Assembly (NCBI GenBank): GCA_038252255.1
Contig: JBBSAM010000007.1
Span: 1 to 64,000 of the forward strand
Reading direction: 5' to 3'
From: Chersky-806 sp038252255
Lineage (GTDB): Bacteria > Actinomycetota > Acidimicrobiia > IMCC26256 > JAENVU01
DNA length: 64,000 nt
Shown here piece by piece: positions 40,716 through 50,096 of the stretch. Position numbers and translations under genes: made by a program. Within the stretch, counting starts at the first letter, position 1; every line of letters begins with the position of its first letter. The notes beneath the pieces are model-generated. The model was not told where the DNA came from. It saw only the letters and a program-made list of their open reading frames with translations, and did not search any database.

Positions 40716-41903
40716 TCACGGGTGGCGCCGTCGCAACATCGCCTCGGCGGCGAGCACCTCGAGCGTCCCGCGCGCGGTGGCTGCCCACGTGAACTGCGAC
40801 GCGTGCTGCAGTGCGCCGGCCGCGAGCCGGTCCCGGAGGTCCTCGTCCGACAGGACCCGGTCCAGCGCGTTGCACAGCTCGTCCGGCCCGTGGGCCAGCA
40901 GCCCGGACTTGCCCTCGGCCACAGCATCGCTGTGCCCGGCGATCCGCGTGACCACGGACGGCGTGCCGCAAGCGGCGGCTTCGGTGACGGTCATCCCCCA
41001 ACCCTCGCGGGCGGAGGCGCTCGCGAGCAACCAGGCGCGGCGGTAGAGGTCGATGAGCTCGTCGTCGGTGAGGTGGCCGGGCAGGTGGATCCACCGCTCC
41101 GCGCCCGCCTCGCGGATCTGCGTCTCGAGCTCGTCGCGCCGGTAGCCCTCCCCCACGATCACCGTCTCGAGCTGGGGGTGCGTGGCCCTGAGCTGGAGCA
41201 ATGCGGCGATCAGCACCTCGAAGCGCTTGACCGGCACGAGCCGCCCGACCGCCACGACGAGCGGGGTCGGCGACTTCTCGCCGCCGGGAGAGAAGCGGGG
41301 ATCGATGCCCGGCGGAACGACGTGCACGAGATGGTCCTTGAAGCCGAGATCGTCGACCAGCTCGTGCTTCGAGGAGTTCGACAGCGTCACGATCGGCGTA
41401 CGCCCGTACACCGGCGGCGCCATGCGCGACTCGAGGGTGCGGCCGATCTTCGCGAGCTGCGGCGGAAGGGTCATGTTCCACATCTCGGCGTGCACGTGGT
41501 GCAGGAACGTGATGTGCGGCGTGCGGGCCCAGAGCGGCGAGAAGAACGGCATCCCGTTCCAGATCTCGACCAGGCCGTCGCGGCCACCGTGCCAGCCCAT
41601 CATCTCGCTGAAGGCCGCACGCGGGAACACCATGTAGCGACCGGCCTTGCGGATCACCCGGTACCCGTCGCGCCAGCTCATCTGCGCCTGGCCGGCCGCG
41701 AACGAGGTGCGCATGGTCACTTCGATCCCGGCTTCGGCCCACAGCGCCGCGATCGTCGACGCGTGGACCTCGGAGCCACCCGCTTCGGGGTCGTCGAGGT
41801 CGCGCCAGGCCAGCATCGCCACCCGGTGCAGTCCCGCTTCCGCCGCGAGATCGCCGAGCTTGCCGATCTCCGACGCCGCCGCCAGCCCTGTGCCCCTCAC
41901 CAT
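40716..41903 (-). CDS. Glycosyltransferase family 4
   Basis: 395 aa GT-B fold. The N-terminal half has GGSEVHASTIAALWAEAG and HHVHAEMW. The nucleotide-sugar site is VVAVGRLVPVKRFEVLIAAL, then ASASAREGWGMTVTEAAACGTPSV with the EGWGMTVTEA retaining-GT signature. GGGGGGA lies about 8 nt before the ATG, which fixes the start. It probably forms an operon with AftD and adds a hexose to a lipid-linked or envelope glycan in the cytoplasm. Confidence 0.9.
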   Translation of the reverse strand: MVRGTGLAAASEIGKLGDLAAEAGLHRVAMLAWRDLDDPEAGGSEVHASTIAALWAEAGIEVTMRTSFAAGQAQMSWRDGYRVIRKAGRYMVFPRAAFSEMMGWHGGRDGLVEIWNGMPFFSPLWARTPHITFLHHVHAEMWNMTLPPQLAKIGRTLESRMAPPVYGRTPIVTLSNSSKHELVDDLGFKDHLVHVVPPGIDPRFSPGGEKSPTPLVVAVGRLVPVKRFEVLIAALLQLRATHPQLETVIVGEGYRRDELETQIREAGAERWIHLPGHLTDDELIDLYRRAWLLASASAREGWGMTVTEAAACGTPSVVTRIAGHSDAVAEGKSGLLAHGPDELCNALDRVLSDEDLRDRLAAGALQHASQFTWAATARGTLEVLAAEAMLRRRHP

Positions 41904-42108
41904 CGGCCCGTCCCCCCGTTGTCCGTCCCGATCGGTCGGCCACGCAGCTCGGCGTGACCACCACGTTGCGCGCGGCTCGGGTCGGGCTCCACCCCCCGGG
42001 GAGCGCAGATAGTCTACACAGGCCAATTTGGGAGCGGATGCGCGTCCCTGCGCCCCGAGCCCGTCCCCGACCGCCCATCGACCTTGCCGAGACCGGAGCA
42101 GAGCCCGC

Positions 42109-42918
42109 GTGAGACTCACCGGCGAGCGCCCGATGGAGGGCTCGACCCCCGACTCGCTCCTGGCCCTGCACGACGCCGGGTACCGCGAGGTACTACCCCG
42201 GCTGGGCCCCGGACGCGTCCTCGACGTGGGCTGTGGCGTGGGGCTCGAGACCGCCCGGCTGGAGGCGCCCGACCGGACGGTCGTGGGCATCGACTACGAC
42301 TCCGAGACCGCGGTGATGGCCGGTGAGGAATGGGGTCCCGGCGGGCCGCGGGGCACCGACGTGGAGTTCGCGGCCATGGACGGCGCCCGGCTCGGCTTCC
42401 GGACCGGATCGTTCGACTACGTCTGCTCCTCCCACATCATCGAGCACTTCACCGGGCCCGAGCTGCACGTGTCCGAGCTGGCCCGGGTCTCCACCGACGG
42501 GGGCACCACCTTCGTCATCACGCCGAACCGCCCGGCGGACTTCGAGAACCCGTTCCACGTGTACCTGTTCGAAGCGGCCGAGCTCGCGTCGATGCTCCGG
42601 CTGTTCTTCGACGACGTCGAGGTGTGGGGCCTCGAAGGGGACGACGAGCTGAAGGCGGACTTCGCGGCGCGGCGCACGAGTGGCGAGCGCATCTTGAAGC
42701 TGGACGTGCTGAACCTGCGCCAGAAGATGCCGCGGAGCTGGTACGTGTGGAGCTACGAGCGCGCGCTGCCGGTCGTGTACAAGGTGCTCGGCAGCGAAGC
42801 GAGCGGCGTGGGCTCCGGCCTGGACGACTCGCACTTCTCGATGACGGACGTCATCGTCCCCACCACGCCGGTGCTCTTCGCCATCGCGCGTAAGCCACGG
42901 CGCTTCCCGGAGCACTGA
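42109..42918 (+). CDS. Class I SAM-dependent methyltransferase
   Basis: 269 aa. SAM motif I is RVLDVGCGVGLETARL; motif II is VVGIDYD; MDGARLGFRTGSFDYVCSSHIIEHF and ITPNRPADFENPFHVYLF place it among small-molecule or sugar methyltransferases. GTG 42109 with GGAG about 10 nt upstream. It is divergent from GT4, 6 nt before a GT-C gene, so it may methylate a glycan. Confidence 0.85.
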   Translation: MRLTGERPMEGSTPDSLLALHDAGYREVLPRLGPGRVLDVGCGVGLETARLEAPDRTVVGIDYDSETAVMAGEEWGPGGPRGTDVEFAAMDGARLGFRTGSFDYVCSSHIIEHFTGPELHVSELARVSTDGGTTFVITPNRPADFENPFHVYLFEAAELASMLRLFFDDVEVWGLEGDDELKADFAARRTSGERILKLDVLNLRQKMPRSWYVWSYERALPVVYKVLGSEASGVGSGLDDSHFSMTDVIVPTTPVLFAIARKPRRFPEH

Positions 42919-42924
42919 CGCAGC

Positions 42925-44280
42925 GTGTCCGTAGCGGGCACCGCGACTCCGCTTGCCACCCGGTCCCCCAGCTTCCTGCGCTGGGCGATCCTGATCGGCC
43001 TGGCTGCGCTCGTCGTGCGAGTGCTCGTGATCCTGCTCGTCGATCCTCACGTGCCCGAGGTCGGTGACGCGAGCGCGTACCACCTGCTGGCCAACAACCT
43101 GGCCGACGGCCGCGGCTACATCCGCCCGTTCGACCTCGCCAAGTTCGGCCGGGTGGTCCCCACGGCCGAGTACCCGCCGATGTTCCCGTTCTTCCTCTCA
43201 CTGTTCGCCCGGCTCGGCGCGCGTTCGGTGCAATCGCAACGGTTGGTCATGGCGGTCGTGGGAAGCGGCACGGTCGTGCTCGTGTCGTTGATCGGCCGGC
43301 GGGTGGGCGGTGCGGCCGTCGGGGTGATCGCCGGCGTGCTCGCGGCGGTGTACCCGATGCTCTTCCTCGCGGAAGCGACGCTCATGAGCGAGTCGCTCTT
43401 CGTCTTCCTCGTCGCGGCCGCGCTGCTCCTGGCGTTCGCCTGCGCCGACCGGCCGAACCTGCTGCGGTTCGCCGCGCTCGGCATCGTGCTCGGAGTCGCG
43501 ACCCTGACGCGGGCGGAGGCGATCGTCCTCGCCGTGTTCCTCGTCGCCCCGCTCGTCTGGCGCCTGCGCGACTCCACCGTCGCGCGGCGGATCGGCATGG
43601 CCGCACTCGTGTTCGCGGTCGCGGCGGTAGTCGTGGTGCCGTGGTCGGTGCGCAACGCCCGGACCTTCCACGAGTTCGTCCCGGTGTCGAACAGCCTGGT
43701 GCAGATCGTGGACGGCGCGAACTGCCGGCTCACCTACTCCGGGCCGTTCCTCGGCTCCTGGCGCTCGACGTTCGGGAACGCCGACGCGCACGGGACCGAG
43801 TGCTTCGAGGGCTTCAACGGCAGCCAACCCGGGTTCGACGAGGCGAAGGCGGCAGACGTCTCACGCCGCGACGGGCTGAACTACATCGGCAATTACCTGA
43901 GCAGCGTGCCGAAGGTTGCCGTCGCGCGCCTGCTCCGGACCTTCGCGCTGTTCCGGCCCGCGCAGCAGACCGAGCTCGAGGCGCTCGAAGGTCGACCACT
44001 GGGCTGGGAGCGCGCCGGCACGTACATGTACTGGACGCTGGCGCCGTTCGCGATCGGTGGTCTCGTCGTCCTGATCCGCCGGCGCGCGACCATGTGGCCG
44101 CTGGTGGCCGCGCTCGTGACCGTGGTCGTGTCGACCGTCATCACCTACGGGACCCAGCGGTTCCGCATCACTGCGGAGCCGGCCATCCTCGTGCTGGCCG
44201 CCGCTGCGATCGCCGCCCTCGCAGGCCGTCTGGTGACCGACTCCAAGCCGGTCGTGCCCGCGGTCGAGGACCCGGCCTGA
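42925..44280 (+). CDS. GT-C glycosyltransferase (ArnT/PMT, GT39-like)
   Basis: 451 aa with about ten membrane segments. VPEVGDASAYHLLANNLADGRGY in the first outer loop carries the acidic residue expected of polyprenyl-phosphate-sugar-dependent GT-C enzymes, followed by AEYPPMFPFFLSLF. It should transfer a sugar on the outer face of the membrane, perhaps from the polyprenol-phosphate mannose made by the synthase at 59793. GTG start. Confidence 0.82.
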   Translation: MSVAGTATPLATRSPSFLRWAILIGLAALVVRVLVILLVDPHVPEVGDASAYHLLANNLADGRGYIRPFDLAKFGRVVPTAEYPPMFPFFLSLFARLGARSVQSQRLVMAVVGSGTVVLVSLIGRRVGGAAVGVIAGVLAAVYPMLFLAEATLMSESLFVFLVAAALLLAFACADRPNLLRFAALGIVLGVATLTRAEAIVLAVFLVAPLVWRLRDSTVARRIGMAALVFAVAAVVVVPWSVRNARTFHEFVPVSNSLVQIVDGANCRLTYSGPFLGSWRSTFGNADAHGTECFEGFNGSQPGFDEAKAADVSRRDGLNYIGNYLSSVPKVAVARLLRTFALFRPAQQTELEALEGRPLGWERAGTYMYWTLAPFAIGGLVVLIRRRATMWPLVAALVTVVVSTVITYGTQRFRITAEPAILVLAAAAIAALAGRLVTDSKPVVPAVEDPA

Positions 44281-44317
44281 GCGCCGGTCGACACGGTGGT
44301 TTCGGGCGGGTCGTCGC

Positions 44318-44323
44318 TATGCT
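44318..44323 (+). promoter_or_regulatory. -10 box, leaderless type, for the 44331 gene
   Basis: TATGCT is followed by GCCGCCC and ATG at 44331, with exactly the 7-nt spacing seen for other genes here. It therefore selects 44331 over the upstream ATG at 44319, which overlaps the box. Confidence 0.55.
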
Positions 44324-44330
44324 GCCGCCC

Positions 44331-44660
44331 ATGCTCTGGTTGGAGCGCCAGGTGGTCGCAACCCTCGCTTCCGATGTCGATCATCGGCGGCGACTCGCCC
44401 TCGAGGGCTACGTCGACGGGGTGCTCCGCGCCATGCCCGAGCACCTCCGGATGGGCGTTGCGGCGGAGTCGATCGTGCTCGGAAGCGGCGAGTGGGTCTC
44501 GCGGCGACTCGGCTCCCGGCGCAGCCTCGCCGATCGGATCGGCGGATGGGAGCGCAGCCGCATCGGACCGATCCGCCAGTACGTCCGGCTGCTCTCGTCG
44601 CTCGTGATCTTCGCCGACGAGGAGCTCGCACCCGAGCCGCCGGACGAGGACGACGAGTGA
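44331..44660 (+). CDS. Small protein coupled to a GMC oxidoreductase
   Basis: 109 aa, soluble and basic with an acidic tail (EPPDEDDE). No known domain is recognised. MLWLERQVVATLASDVDHRRRLALEGYVDGVLRAMPEHLR looks helical. A twin-arginine motif is absent. Its stop overlaps the GTG of the GMC oxidoreductase, so it may be a subunit, chaperone or maturation partner for that flavoenzyme. This is inference from coupling only. Confidence 0.7.
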   Translation: MLWLERQVVATLASDVDHRRRLALEGYVDGVLRAMPEHLRMGVAAESIVLGSGEWVSRRLGSRRSLADRIGGWERSRIGPIRQYVRLLSSLVIFADEELAPEPPDEDDE

Positions 44661-46081
44661 CGACGCTCGAGACCGAGATCCTCATCATCGGCTCCGGAGC
44701 CGGCGGCGCGGTCACCGCGGCGAAGCTGGCTCGAGCCGGCCGGTCGGTCATGGTGGTCGAGGAAGGCCCGTGGGTGGACCCCGACGCGGTCGAGCCGTTC
44801 TCGATCGACGAGATGGTGCTGAAGTACCGCCATCAGGGTGCCTCCGCCGCGCTCGGTTCGCCGGGCATCGCGTACGCCGAGGGCCGCTGCGTCGGCGGGA
44901 GCACCGAGATCAACAGCGGTCTGTACCACCGTCTGCCGCCCGAGCTCGCCGACGAGTGGCGCAAGACCTACCGCATCGCGGAGTTCACGCCCGACGTGCT
45001 CGACAAGTACTCGGACCAGATCGAGAGCGAGATGTCGGTCTCGTATCTCCCCGGCGCGCCACCACCGTCCTCGGCTGCGTTGGAACGCGGCGCGGCCAAG
45101 CTCGGCTGGCGCGCGGTCGAGTTCGCGCGGGTGTTCACCTACGACAGCGCGGGCCGGGGCACGAAGCAGACCATGGCGCGCACGTTCCTGCCCCGAGCGG
45201 TCGACGCGGGCGCGCAGATCATCGCCGAGTGCCGCGTCTCCAAGCTGATCCGCAAGGGCGACCACATCGTGGGGGCCCGCTGCACGCGCAAGCTGCCCGG
45301 CGGCGAGATCGAATCGCTGACGATCCGGGCCGAGCACGTCTTCGTGTGCGGCGGCGCGATCCAGACCCCGACGCTGCTGCAGCACAGCGGCATCCGGGAG
45401 CAGATCGGTGTCGGGTTGAAGTTCCACCCCACGATCAAGGTGGCCGCCCGGTTCCCCCGCGCGTACGACCACGCGGACGTCCCCATGCACCGGGTCACCG
45501 AGTTCGCCCCGTTCCTGACCATCGGCGGTTCGGCCAGCCGGCGCGGTCACGTCGCGCTCGCGCTGGCCGACTCCGCGAGCGACTACCGCGACGCGCTGGC
45601 GAGCTGGGAGGACGTCGTCGTTTATTACGCGGCGATCCGAAGCGACGGCAGCGGCCGGGTCACCGCGCTCCCGGGCTTGAAGGCGCCGCTCGTGACCTAC
45701 CGGATGACCGACGCGGACCAGAGCCGCCTCGCCCGGGGACTGCTGCATCTCGGTGAAGTGCTGCTCGCGGCGGGCGCGACAGAGCTGTACCCGTCGCTGG
45801 CAGGCGGGACGGTGGCCCGCCGGGCCGAAGACCTGGTCGACTGGTGGGACGCGTTCACACCGAGCCGGGCGAACCTGATGACCGTGCACCTCACGTCGAC
45901 CGTGCGGATGGGCGACGACGAGAGCCGCACCGGCGCCGACAGCTACGGGCGCGTGTGGGGGTACCGCAACCTGCGGATCAACGACGCGTCACTGCTCCCC
46001 GACGCACCCGGCGTGAACCCCCAAGCCGCGATCATGACCATCGCGGCCAGAAACGCCGACGAGTTCCTCTCCCACCTGTAA
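44657..46081 (+). CDS. GMC-family FAD oxidoreductase
   Basis: 474 aa. FAD-binding GSGAGGAVTAAKLARAG, GRCVGGSTEINSG, CGGAIQTPTLLQHSG and the C-terminal HLTSTVRMG...NDASLLPDAPGVNPQAAIMTIAAR identify the glucose-methanol-choline family. It oxidises an alcohol, sugar or sterol. No signal peptide is seen, so it is cytoplasmic unless carried by its partner. The location within the glycan region suggests a sugar or polyol. GTG coupled to the small upstream gene. Confidence 0.88.
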   Translation: MTTLETEILIIGSGAGGAVTAAKLARAGRSVMVVEEGPWVDPDAVEPFSIDEMVLKYRHQGASAALGSPGIAYAEGRCVGGSTEINSGLYHRLPPELADEWRKTYRIAEFTPDVLDKYSDQIESEMSVSYLPGAPPPSSAALERGAAKLGWRAVEFARVFTYDSAGRGTKQTMARTFLPRAVDAGAQIIAECRVSKLIRKGDHIVGARCTRKLPGGEIESLTIRAEHVFVCGGAIQTPTLLQHSGIREQIGVGLKFHPTIKVAARFPRAYDHADVPMHRVTEFAPFLTIGGSASRRGHVALALADSASDYRDALASWEDVVVYYAAIRSDGSGRVTALPGLKAPLVTYRMTDADQSRLARGLLHLGEVLLAAGATELYPSLAGGTVARRAEDLVDWWDAFTPSRANLMTVHLTSTVRMGDDESRTGADSYGRVWGYRNLRINDASLLPDAPGVNPQAAIMTIAARNADEFLSHL

Positions 46082-46104
46082 CCCCCTCCCCCTCCCTCCC
46101 TCCC

Positions 46105-46153
46105 GTTTTGGCGTCATCTAGGACCCGTATAGGGGCGTAGGCGACGCCAAAAC
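46105..46153. repeat. 49-nt palindromic element, copy 3
   Basis: GTTTTGGCGTC and GACGCCAAAAC are perfect 11-bp arms around an imperfect inner stem (CTAGGACCCG... with ...AGGGGCGTAG). It starts 24 nt after the GMC oxidoreductase stop, behind a pyrimidine-rich spacer of C and T. Confidence 0.85.
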
Positions 46154-46183
46154 CTTGCGGTGGCGGGGGCGCGAAGGGTCGGG

Positions 46184-46189
46184 CACAAT
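46184..46189 (+). promoter_or_regulatory. -10 box, leaderless type, for thioredoxin
   Basis: CACAAT ends 6 nt before GTG 46196. Confidence 0.45.
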
Positions 46190-46195
46190 CGGGGT

Positions 46196-46624
46196 GTGAT
46201 CGTGCAGTGCCCGAACTGTGGGAAGAAGAACCGGGTTCCCGCGTCGGCGAGCGGGAAGCCCCGTTGCGCGAGCTGCCATCAGGACCTCCCCTGGATCGCG
46301 GCGGCGAACGAGGGCGACTTCGCAGACGTCGTCGAACGGGCCAAGCTGCCGGTCGTCGTCGATCTCTGGGCACCGTGGTGCGGGCCGTGCCGGATGATCT
46401 CCCCTGCACTCGAAGAGGTCGCCCACCGCCTGCGCGGGCAGATCAAGCTGGTCAAGGTCAACGTCGACGACAACCCCGGAGTCTCGGCCCGCTTCGGGGT
46501 CCAGGGCATCCCGACGCTCCTGCTGTTCCGGAACGGCCAGCTCGTCGACCGCACGGTCGGGGCTCGGGGAGCCGAGCAGCTGCAGCAGTGGGTCGAGAGC
46601 GCCCTCACGAGCTCCCCTTCGTAG
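46196..46624 (+). CDS. trxC: Thioredoxin 2-like protein with N-terminal zinc ribbon
   Basis: 142 aa. A zinc-ribbon (CPNCGKK and CASCHQ) precedes a thioredoxin fold with the active site WAPWCGPC and cis-Pro in GIPTLLLF. This is the TrxC layout, an oxidative-stress-linked thioredoxin that reduces protein disulfides in the cytoplasm. GTG 46196 with CACAAT 6 nt upstream; another GTG lies two codons later. It converges with the epimerase at 46635. Confidence 0.9.
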   Translation: MIVQCPNCGKKNRVPASASGKPRCASCHQDLPWIAAANEGDFADVVERAKLPVVVDLWAPWCGPCRMISPALEEVAHRLRGQIKLVKVNVDDNPGVSARFGVQGIPTLLLFRNGQLVDRTVGARGAEQLQQWVESALTSSPS

Positions 46625-46634
46625 CTTCTCGGGG

Positions 46635-47666
46635 CTACGGGAGGCGTTTGACGAGCTTGAGGGCGCCGAGCTTCGCGGCGGACTGGTGCTCGGATCCGGT
46701 CTTGCCGCCGAGCTCGTGGCGGTGGGCGAGGAACCACTCGTACGACTCGATCACCATCGACGTGTTCGAGTGCCGCGGCTCCCAGCCGAGCTCCGTTCGC
46801 GCCCGGGTCACGTCGAACCACAACGACTCGCCGTAGAGCAGCCAGTGGTACGGCGCGAACGGCGCGAGCCCGACGTTCGCGACGGCCTGCATCGCGCTCC
46901 GCGCCGGCCCGACAGGGAGTGACCGCACCTGCGATCCGGTGCCCGCGTGATCCACCAACGCCTGCAACGTCTCGCGCATCGTCCCGAACGACTGCGCGCC
47001 GATGTTGTAGACGGCGGGACCGGGGCGGCCCGCGGCGCGCAGGCACGCGTCCGCGAGGTCGTTCGCGTGCACGAACTGGTACCGGTTGTCGCCGCTCCCG
47101 AACACAAACACCGGCGCGCCGTCCGCCACGAACTCGAACAGGATCGCCATGATGCCCAGCCGGCCGTGGCCGAGAATGGTGCGCGGACGGACGATCGTCA
47201 CGTCCGCACCGGAGCGGATCGCGTCCCGGCACAACAGCTCGGCGGCCAGCTTCGCCCGGCCGTAGTCCTCGAGCGGGTGCGGCGGAGTGTCCTCCGTGAC
47301 CGGGTTGGACTCCGGGATCCCGAAGATCGCGCTCGACGACGTGTGCACCACCTTGGCCACCCCGGCGTCCCGTGCCGCGAGCAACAGGTTGGCCGTCCCC
47401 ACCACGTTGACCGACCAGAACAGCTCCCGGTCGCGCGCGAGGGGCACCTGCGCGACGTTGTGCAGAACCGCGTCGGCTCCCTCACACGCAGCTCGCAATG
47501 CCGAGCGGTCGCGCACGTCGCCTTCTACGTAGTCGGCGGGCCCGCTGAGCTCTCCCGGAGGGTTCAGGTCGAAGATGCGGACGGCGTCGCCACGCGCGAT
47601 GGCCTGCTCGGCCAGGACGCTGCCGAAGTAGCCGCTGCCCCCGGTGATCAGGATCGAGCGCGCCAT
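46635..47666 (-). CDS. NAD-dependent epimerase/dehydratase
   Basis: 343 aa extended SDR. TGGSGYFGSVLAEQAIARG binds NAD; TSSSAIFG and DYGRAK give the catalytic Ser, Tyr and Lys. The hydrophobic stretch near the C-terminus and FVHANDLADACL fit sterol- or sugar-type 3-beta-hydroxysteroid/epimerase members. The ATG shares one base with the TGA of the paralogous gene upstream, so the two are cotranscribed. Confidence 0.84.
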   Translation of the reverse strand: MARSILITGGSGYFGSVLAEQAIARGDAVRIFDLNPPGELSGPADYVEGDVRDRSALRAACEGADAVLHNVAQVPLARDRELFWSVNVVGTANLLLAARDAGVAKVVHTSSSAIFGIPESNPVTEDTPPHPLEDYGRAKLAAELLCRDAIRSGADVTIVRPRTILGHGRLGIMAILFEFVADGAPVFVFGSGDNRYQFVHANDLADACLRAAGRPGPAVYNIGAQSFGTMRETLQALVDHAGTGSQVRSLPVGPARSAMQAVANVGLAPFAPYHWLLYGESLWFDVTRARTELGWEPRHSNTSMVIESYEWFLAHRHELGGKTGSEHQSAAKLGALKLVKRLP

Positions 47667-48724
47667 CAGATCGGCTGCCCGCGCTCGAGACACCACCGCA
47701 CGCTCGCCCGCATGCCCTCGAACAGGCTCACCTGCGGGTCGTAGCCGAGCTCCGCGCGCGCCCGGGAGATGTCGCAGGCGATCGTGTCCTTGAGCTCACC
47801 GAGGACGTGCAACGCCTGGACGTAGCGGCCGCGGCTCTGCAGCAGGCCGTCGAGCCGCGCGGCGATCTCGCCGGCGATCGGCGGCAGCGTCGGGCCGCGC
47901 CGGCTCGACACCTCCAGTCCCTCCGCGGCGAGCGCAGCCCGAACCGTCTCGAGGATGTCGGCCAGCGAATACGGCTCGGCGTCGGCGACCCAGTAGCCGT
48001 TGCCGGGCGCCGCCACCGCGGTCTCGGCCGCCAGCAGCCCGTCGACCAGGTTCGCGGTGAAGGCCATGGACCGCATCTGTGTCCCCGGGCCGACGAGCGG
48101 GAACCGGCCCTTGCGCACCGCGGCGAACCACTGGGTCTGGCGATCGGGCTGGAACGGGCCGTAGAACCACGGCGCCCGGATGATCACCGTCGGGAGGTCA
48201 CCGCGGTCATGGCTCCGTTGCACGAGCTGCTCGGCCTCCATCTTCGAGCGCCCGTACCCCATGTACGGGTTGTACGGCGCGTCCTCGGTGAAGCGGGCGC
48301 TCGGGTTCGGGTTCGCCCCGAACGGTGAGTTCGACGATACGTGCACGAAGCGTGCGGTGTGCGCGCGTCGTGCCCGGTCCAGCACCATCTCCGTGCCGCC
48401 GACGTTCACGTCGAAGAACTCTCGGGTCCGCGCTACCGGGTGGATCACCGCGGCCGCGTGGAACACCGTCGCGCCGTCGATGCCGTCGAAGAGCCGGTCG
48501 GCCGTGACCGGGTCCCGCACGTCGCCGACGACGGCCTCGACCTTCGGGCTCACGAGCTCGAGGAGCGGCGCCTCGTCTGCGTTGTGGATGAGACAGCGCA
48601 CGCGGTCACGCGTCTCGACGAGTGCGCGCACCAGGTTCTTGCCGAGCCAGCCGGACGCACCGGTGACGACGGCGATCGGCGGCGCGGCGACGCGAGGAAC
48701 GGAGCGGGCGGGCTCGGTAGGCAC
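47666..48724 (-). CDS. NAD-dependent epimerase/dehydratase, paralogue
   Basis: 352 aa. TGASGWLGKNLVRALVE binds the cofactor; SSNSPFG and YGRSK hold the catalytic residues. It shares overall plan with the 46635 product, including a similar C-terminal VSLFEGMRASVRW. The two may act in sequence on one nucleotide sugar or lipid. The GTG has only a weak AAGG upstream. Confidence 0.82.
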   Translation of the reverse strand: MPTEPARSVPRVAAPPIAVVTGASGWLGKNLVRALVETRDRVRCLIHNADEAPLLELVSPKVEAVVGDVRDPVTADRLFDGIDGATVFHAAAVIHPVARTREFFDVNVGGTEMVLDRARRAHTARFVHVSSNSPFGANPNPSARFTEDAPYNPYMGYGRSKMEAEQLVQRSHDRGDLPTVIIRAPWFYGPFQPDRQTQWFAAVRKGRFPLVGPGTQMRSMAFTANLVDGLLAAETAVAAPGNGYWVADAEPYSLADILETVRAALAAEGLEVSSRRGPTLPPIAGEIAARLDGLLQSRGRYVQALHVLGELKDTIACDISRARAELGYDPQVSLFEGMRASVRWCLERGQPI

Positions 48725-48768
48725 GCGCCTTGCTTAGTGGACACCACCCTGCCGCACCAAGCCGGCCC

Positions 48769-48774
48769 TAGACT
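48769..48774 (+). promoter_or_regulatory. -10 box, leaderless type, for the acyltransferase gene
   Basis: TAGACT ends 8 nt before the ATG at 48783. Confidence 0.5.
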
Positions 48775-48782
48775 CCCGCCCG

Positions 48783-50060
48783 ATGGCGACGGCGCGACCA
48801 GCGCGGCAGCAGACCGTGGCCGCCGCCCCCGGCGGCCATTTCCCTTGCTTCGACGGGCTACGCGCCCTCGCGGCGCTCTCCATCGTGCTCACCCACGTCG
48901 CGTTCGCGAGTGGCGCCAACAGCCCCAACGTCCTCGGCGCGTTCTTCGCCCGGATGGACGGTGGCGTCGCCGTGTTCTTCGTGCTCTCCGGCTTCCTGCT
49001 CTACCGGCCGTTCGTCCTCGCGCACCTGCGCGAACGCCCGCGCCCCGCTGCCGGCCCGTTCCTCTGGCGCCGCTTCCTGCGCATCTACCCCGCGTACTGG
49101 GTCGTGCTCACCGTCGTCGTCTACATCTTCGCCGACAAGTCGTTCGCGACCACGAAGGCGCTCGTTCTCGACTACAGCCTCATGAACATCTACTTCTCGG
49201 GCTACGCGTTCGGGCCGTTGTTGCAGTCCTGGACGCTCTCCACCGAAGTCGCGTTCTACGTGCTCGTCCCGATCTGGGCCTACCTCGTGGCGCGCGTTCG
49301 CGCGAGCACTCCGCATGCACGCCTGATCCGCCAGGTCATCGGCATCGCGATCCTCGCCCTCACCTCCGTCGCGTGGAAGGCGTTCGTCCTCAGCGCCGGC
49401 TTCTCCGACGGTCGCATCGGGCAGCTCAAGCTCTGGCTGCCATGGTGGCTGGACCTCTTCGCGGTCGGGATGCTCTTCGCAGTCGGCAGTGTCGCGGTGC
49501 GCGAGCTTTCCTGGCCGACCCCGCTGCGGCTCGATCGGCCGTGGGCGCCCGGCGTGTGCTGGCTCCTCGCCGTCGCGAGCTTCTGGCTGGTCACCGCGGG
49601 CATCGGGCTCCCCCACACCACCCCGGCGATCCCGCTCGACCTGCTCTGGGGCCAGCACTATCTCTACGGGCTCACCGCCGCCCTGCTCGTCCTGCCGGCG
49701 GTGTTCGGACCGCAGCGTCGCGACACCAGCCTCGTGCGCCGGTTCCTGACCAACCGCGTGATGGTGTACCTCGGCGTCATCTCCTACGGCATCTATCTCT
49801 GGCACGAGCCGTTCATCGACCGCTATCTCGCCTGGACGAACCTGCGGACGTTCACCGTCTACGGCAGCGACACGCCATTCTCGTGGCACACGTCGCGATA
49901 CATCAGCGTCCCGTTCTTCTCGATGCTGCTGGCCGTGCTGGCGCTCACGATCGCCGCTGCCTCAATGAGCTGGTTCGCGGTGGAGCGGCCGGTCTTGAAG
50001 CTCAAGCGGCTCGGGAGCGCAGGCCGGCCCAGCCAAAGATCTCCCTCGGCCGATCGCTGA
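48783..50060 (+). CDS. Acyltransferase 3 family membrane protein (OafA-like)
   Basis: 425 aa, about ten membrane segments. FDGLRALAALSIVLTHV (with Arg27 and the catalytic-type His38) and RRFLRIYPAYW are hallmarks. It usually O-acetylates or acylates a surface glycan or lipid. The end SAGRPSQRSPSADR is cytoplasmic. It lies among glycan genes and converges with a large GT-C gene. Confidence 0.9.
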   Translation: MATARPARQQTVAAAPGGHFPCFDGLRALAALSIVLTHVAFASGANSPNVLGAFFARMDGGVAVFFVLSGFLLYRPFVLAHLRERPRPAAGPFLWRRFLRIYPAYWVVLTVVVYIFADKSFATTKALVLDYSLMNIYFSGYAFGPLLQSWTLSTEVAFYVLVPIWAYLVARVRASTPHARLIRQVIGIAILALTSVAWKAFVLSAGFSDGRIGQLKLWLPWWLDLFAVGMLFAVGSVAVRELSWPTPLRLDRPWAPGVCWLLAVASFWLVTAGIGLPHTTPAIPLDLLWGQHYLYGLTAALLVLPAVFGPQRRDTSLVRRFLTNRVMVYLGVISYGIYLWHEPFIDRYLAWTNLRTFTVYGSDTPFSWHTSRYISVPFFSMLLAVLALTIAAASMSWFAVERPVLKLKRLGSAGRPSQRSPSADR

Positions 50061-50096
50061 ACCGCGTGAAGCCATGGGGCCGAGGGCCGCTCATGC

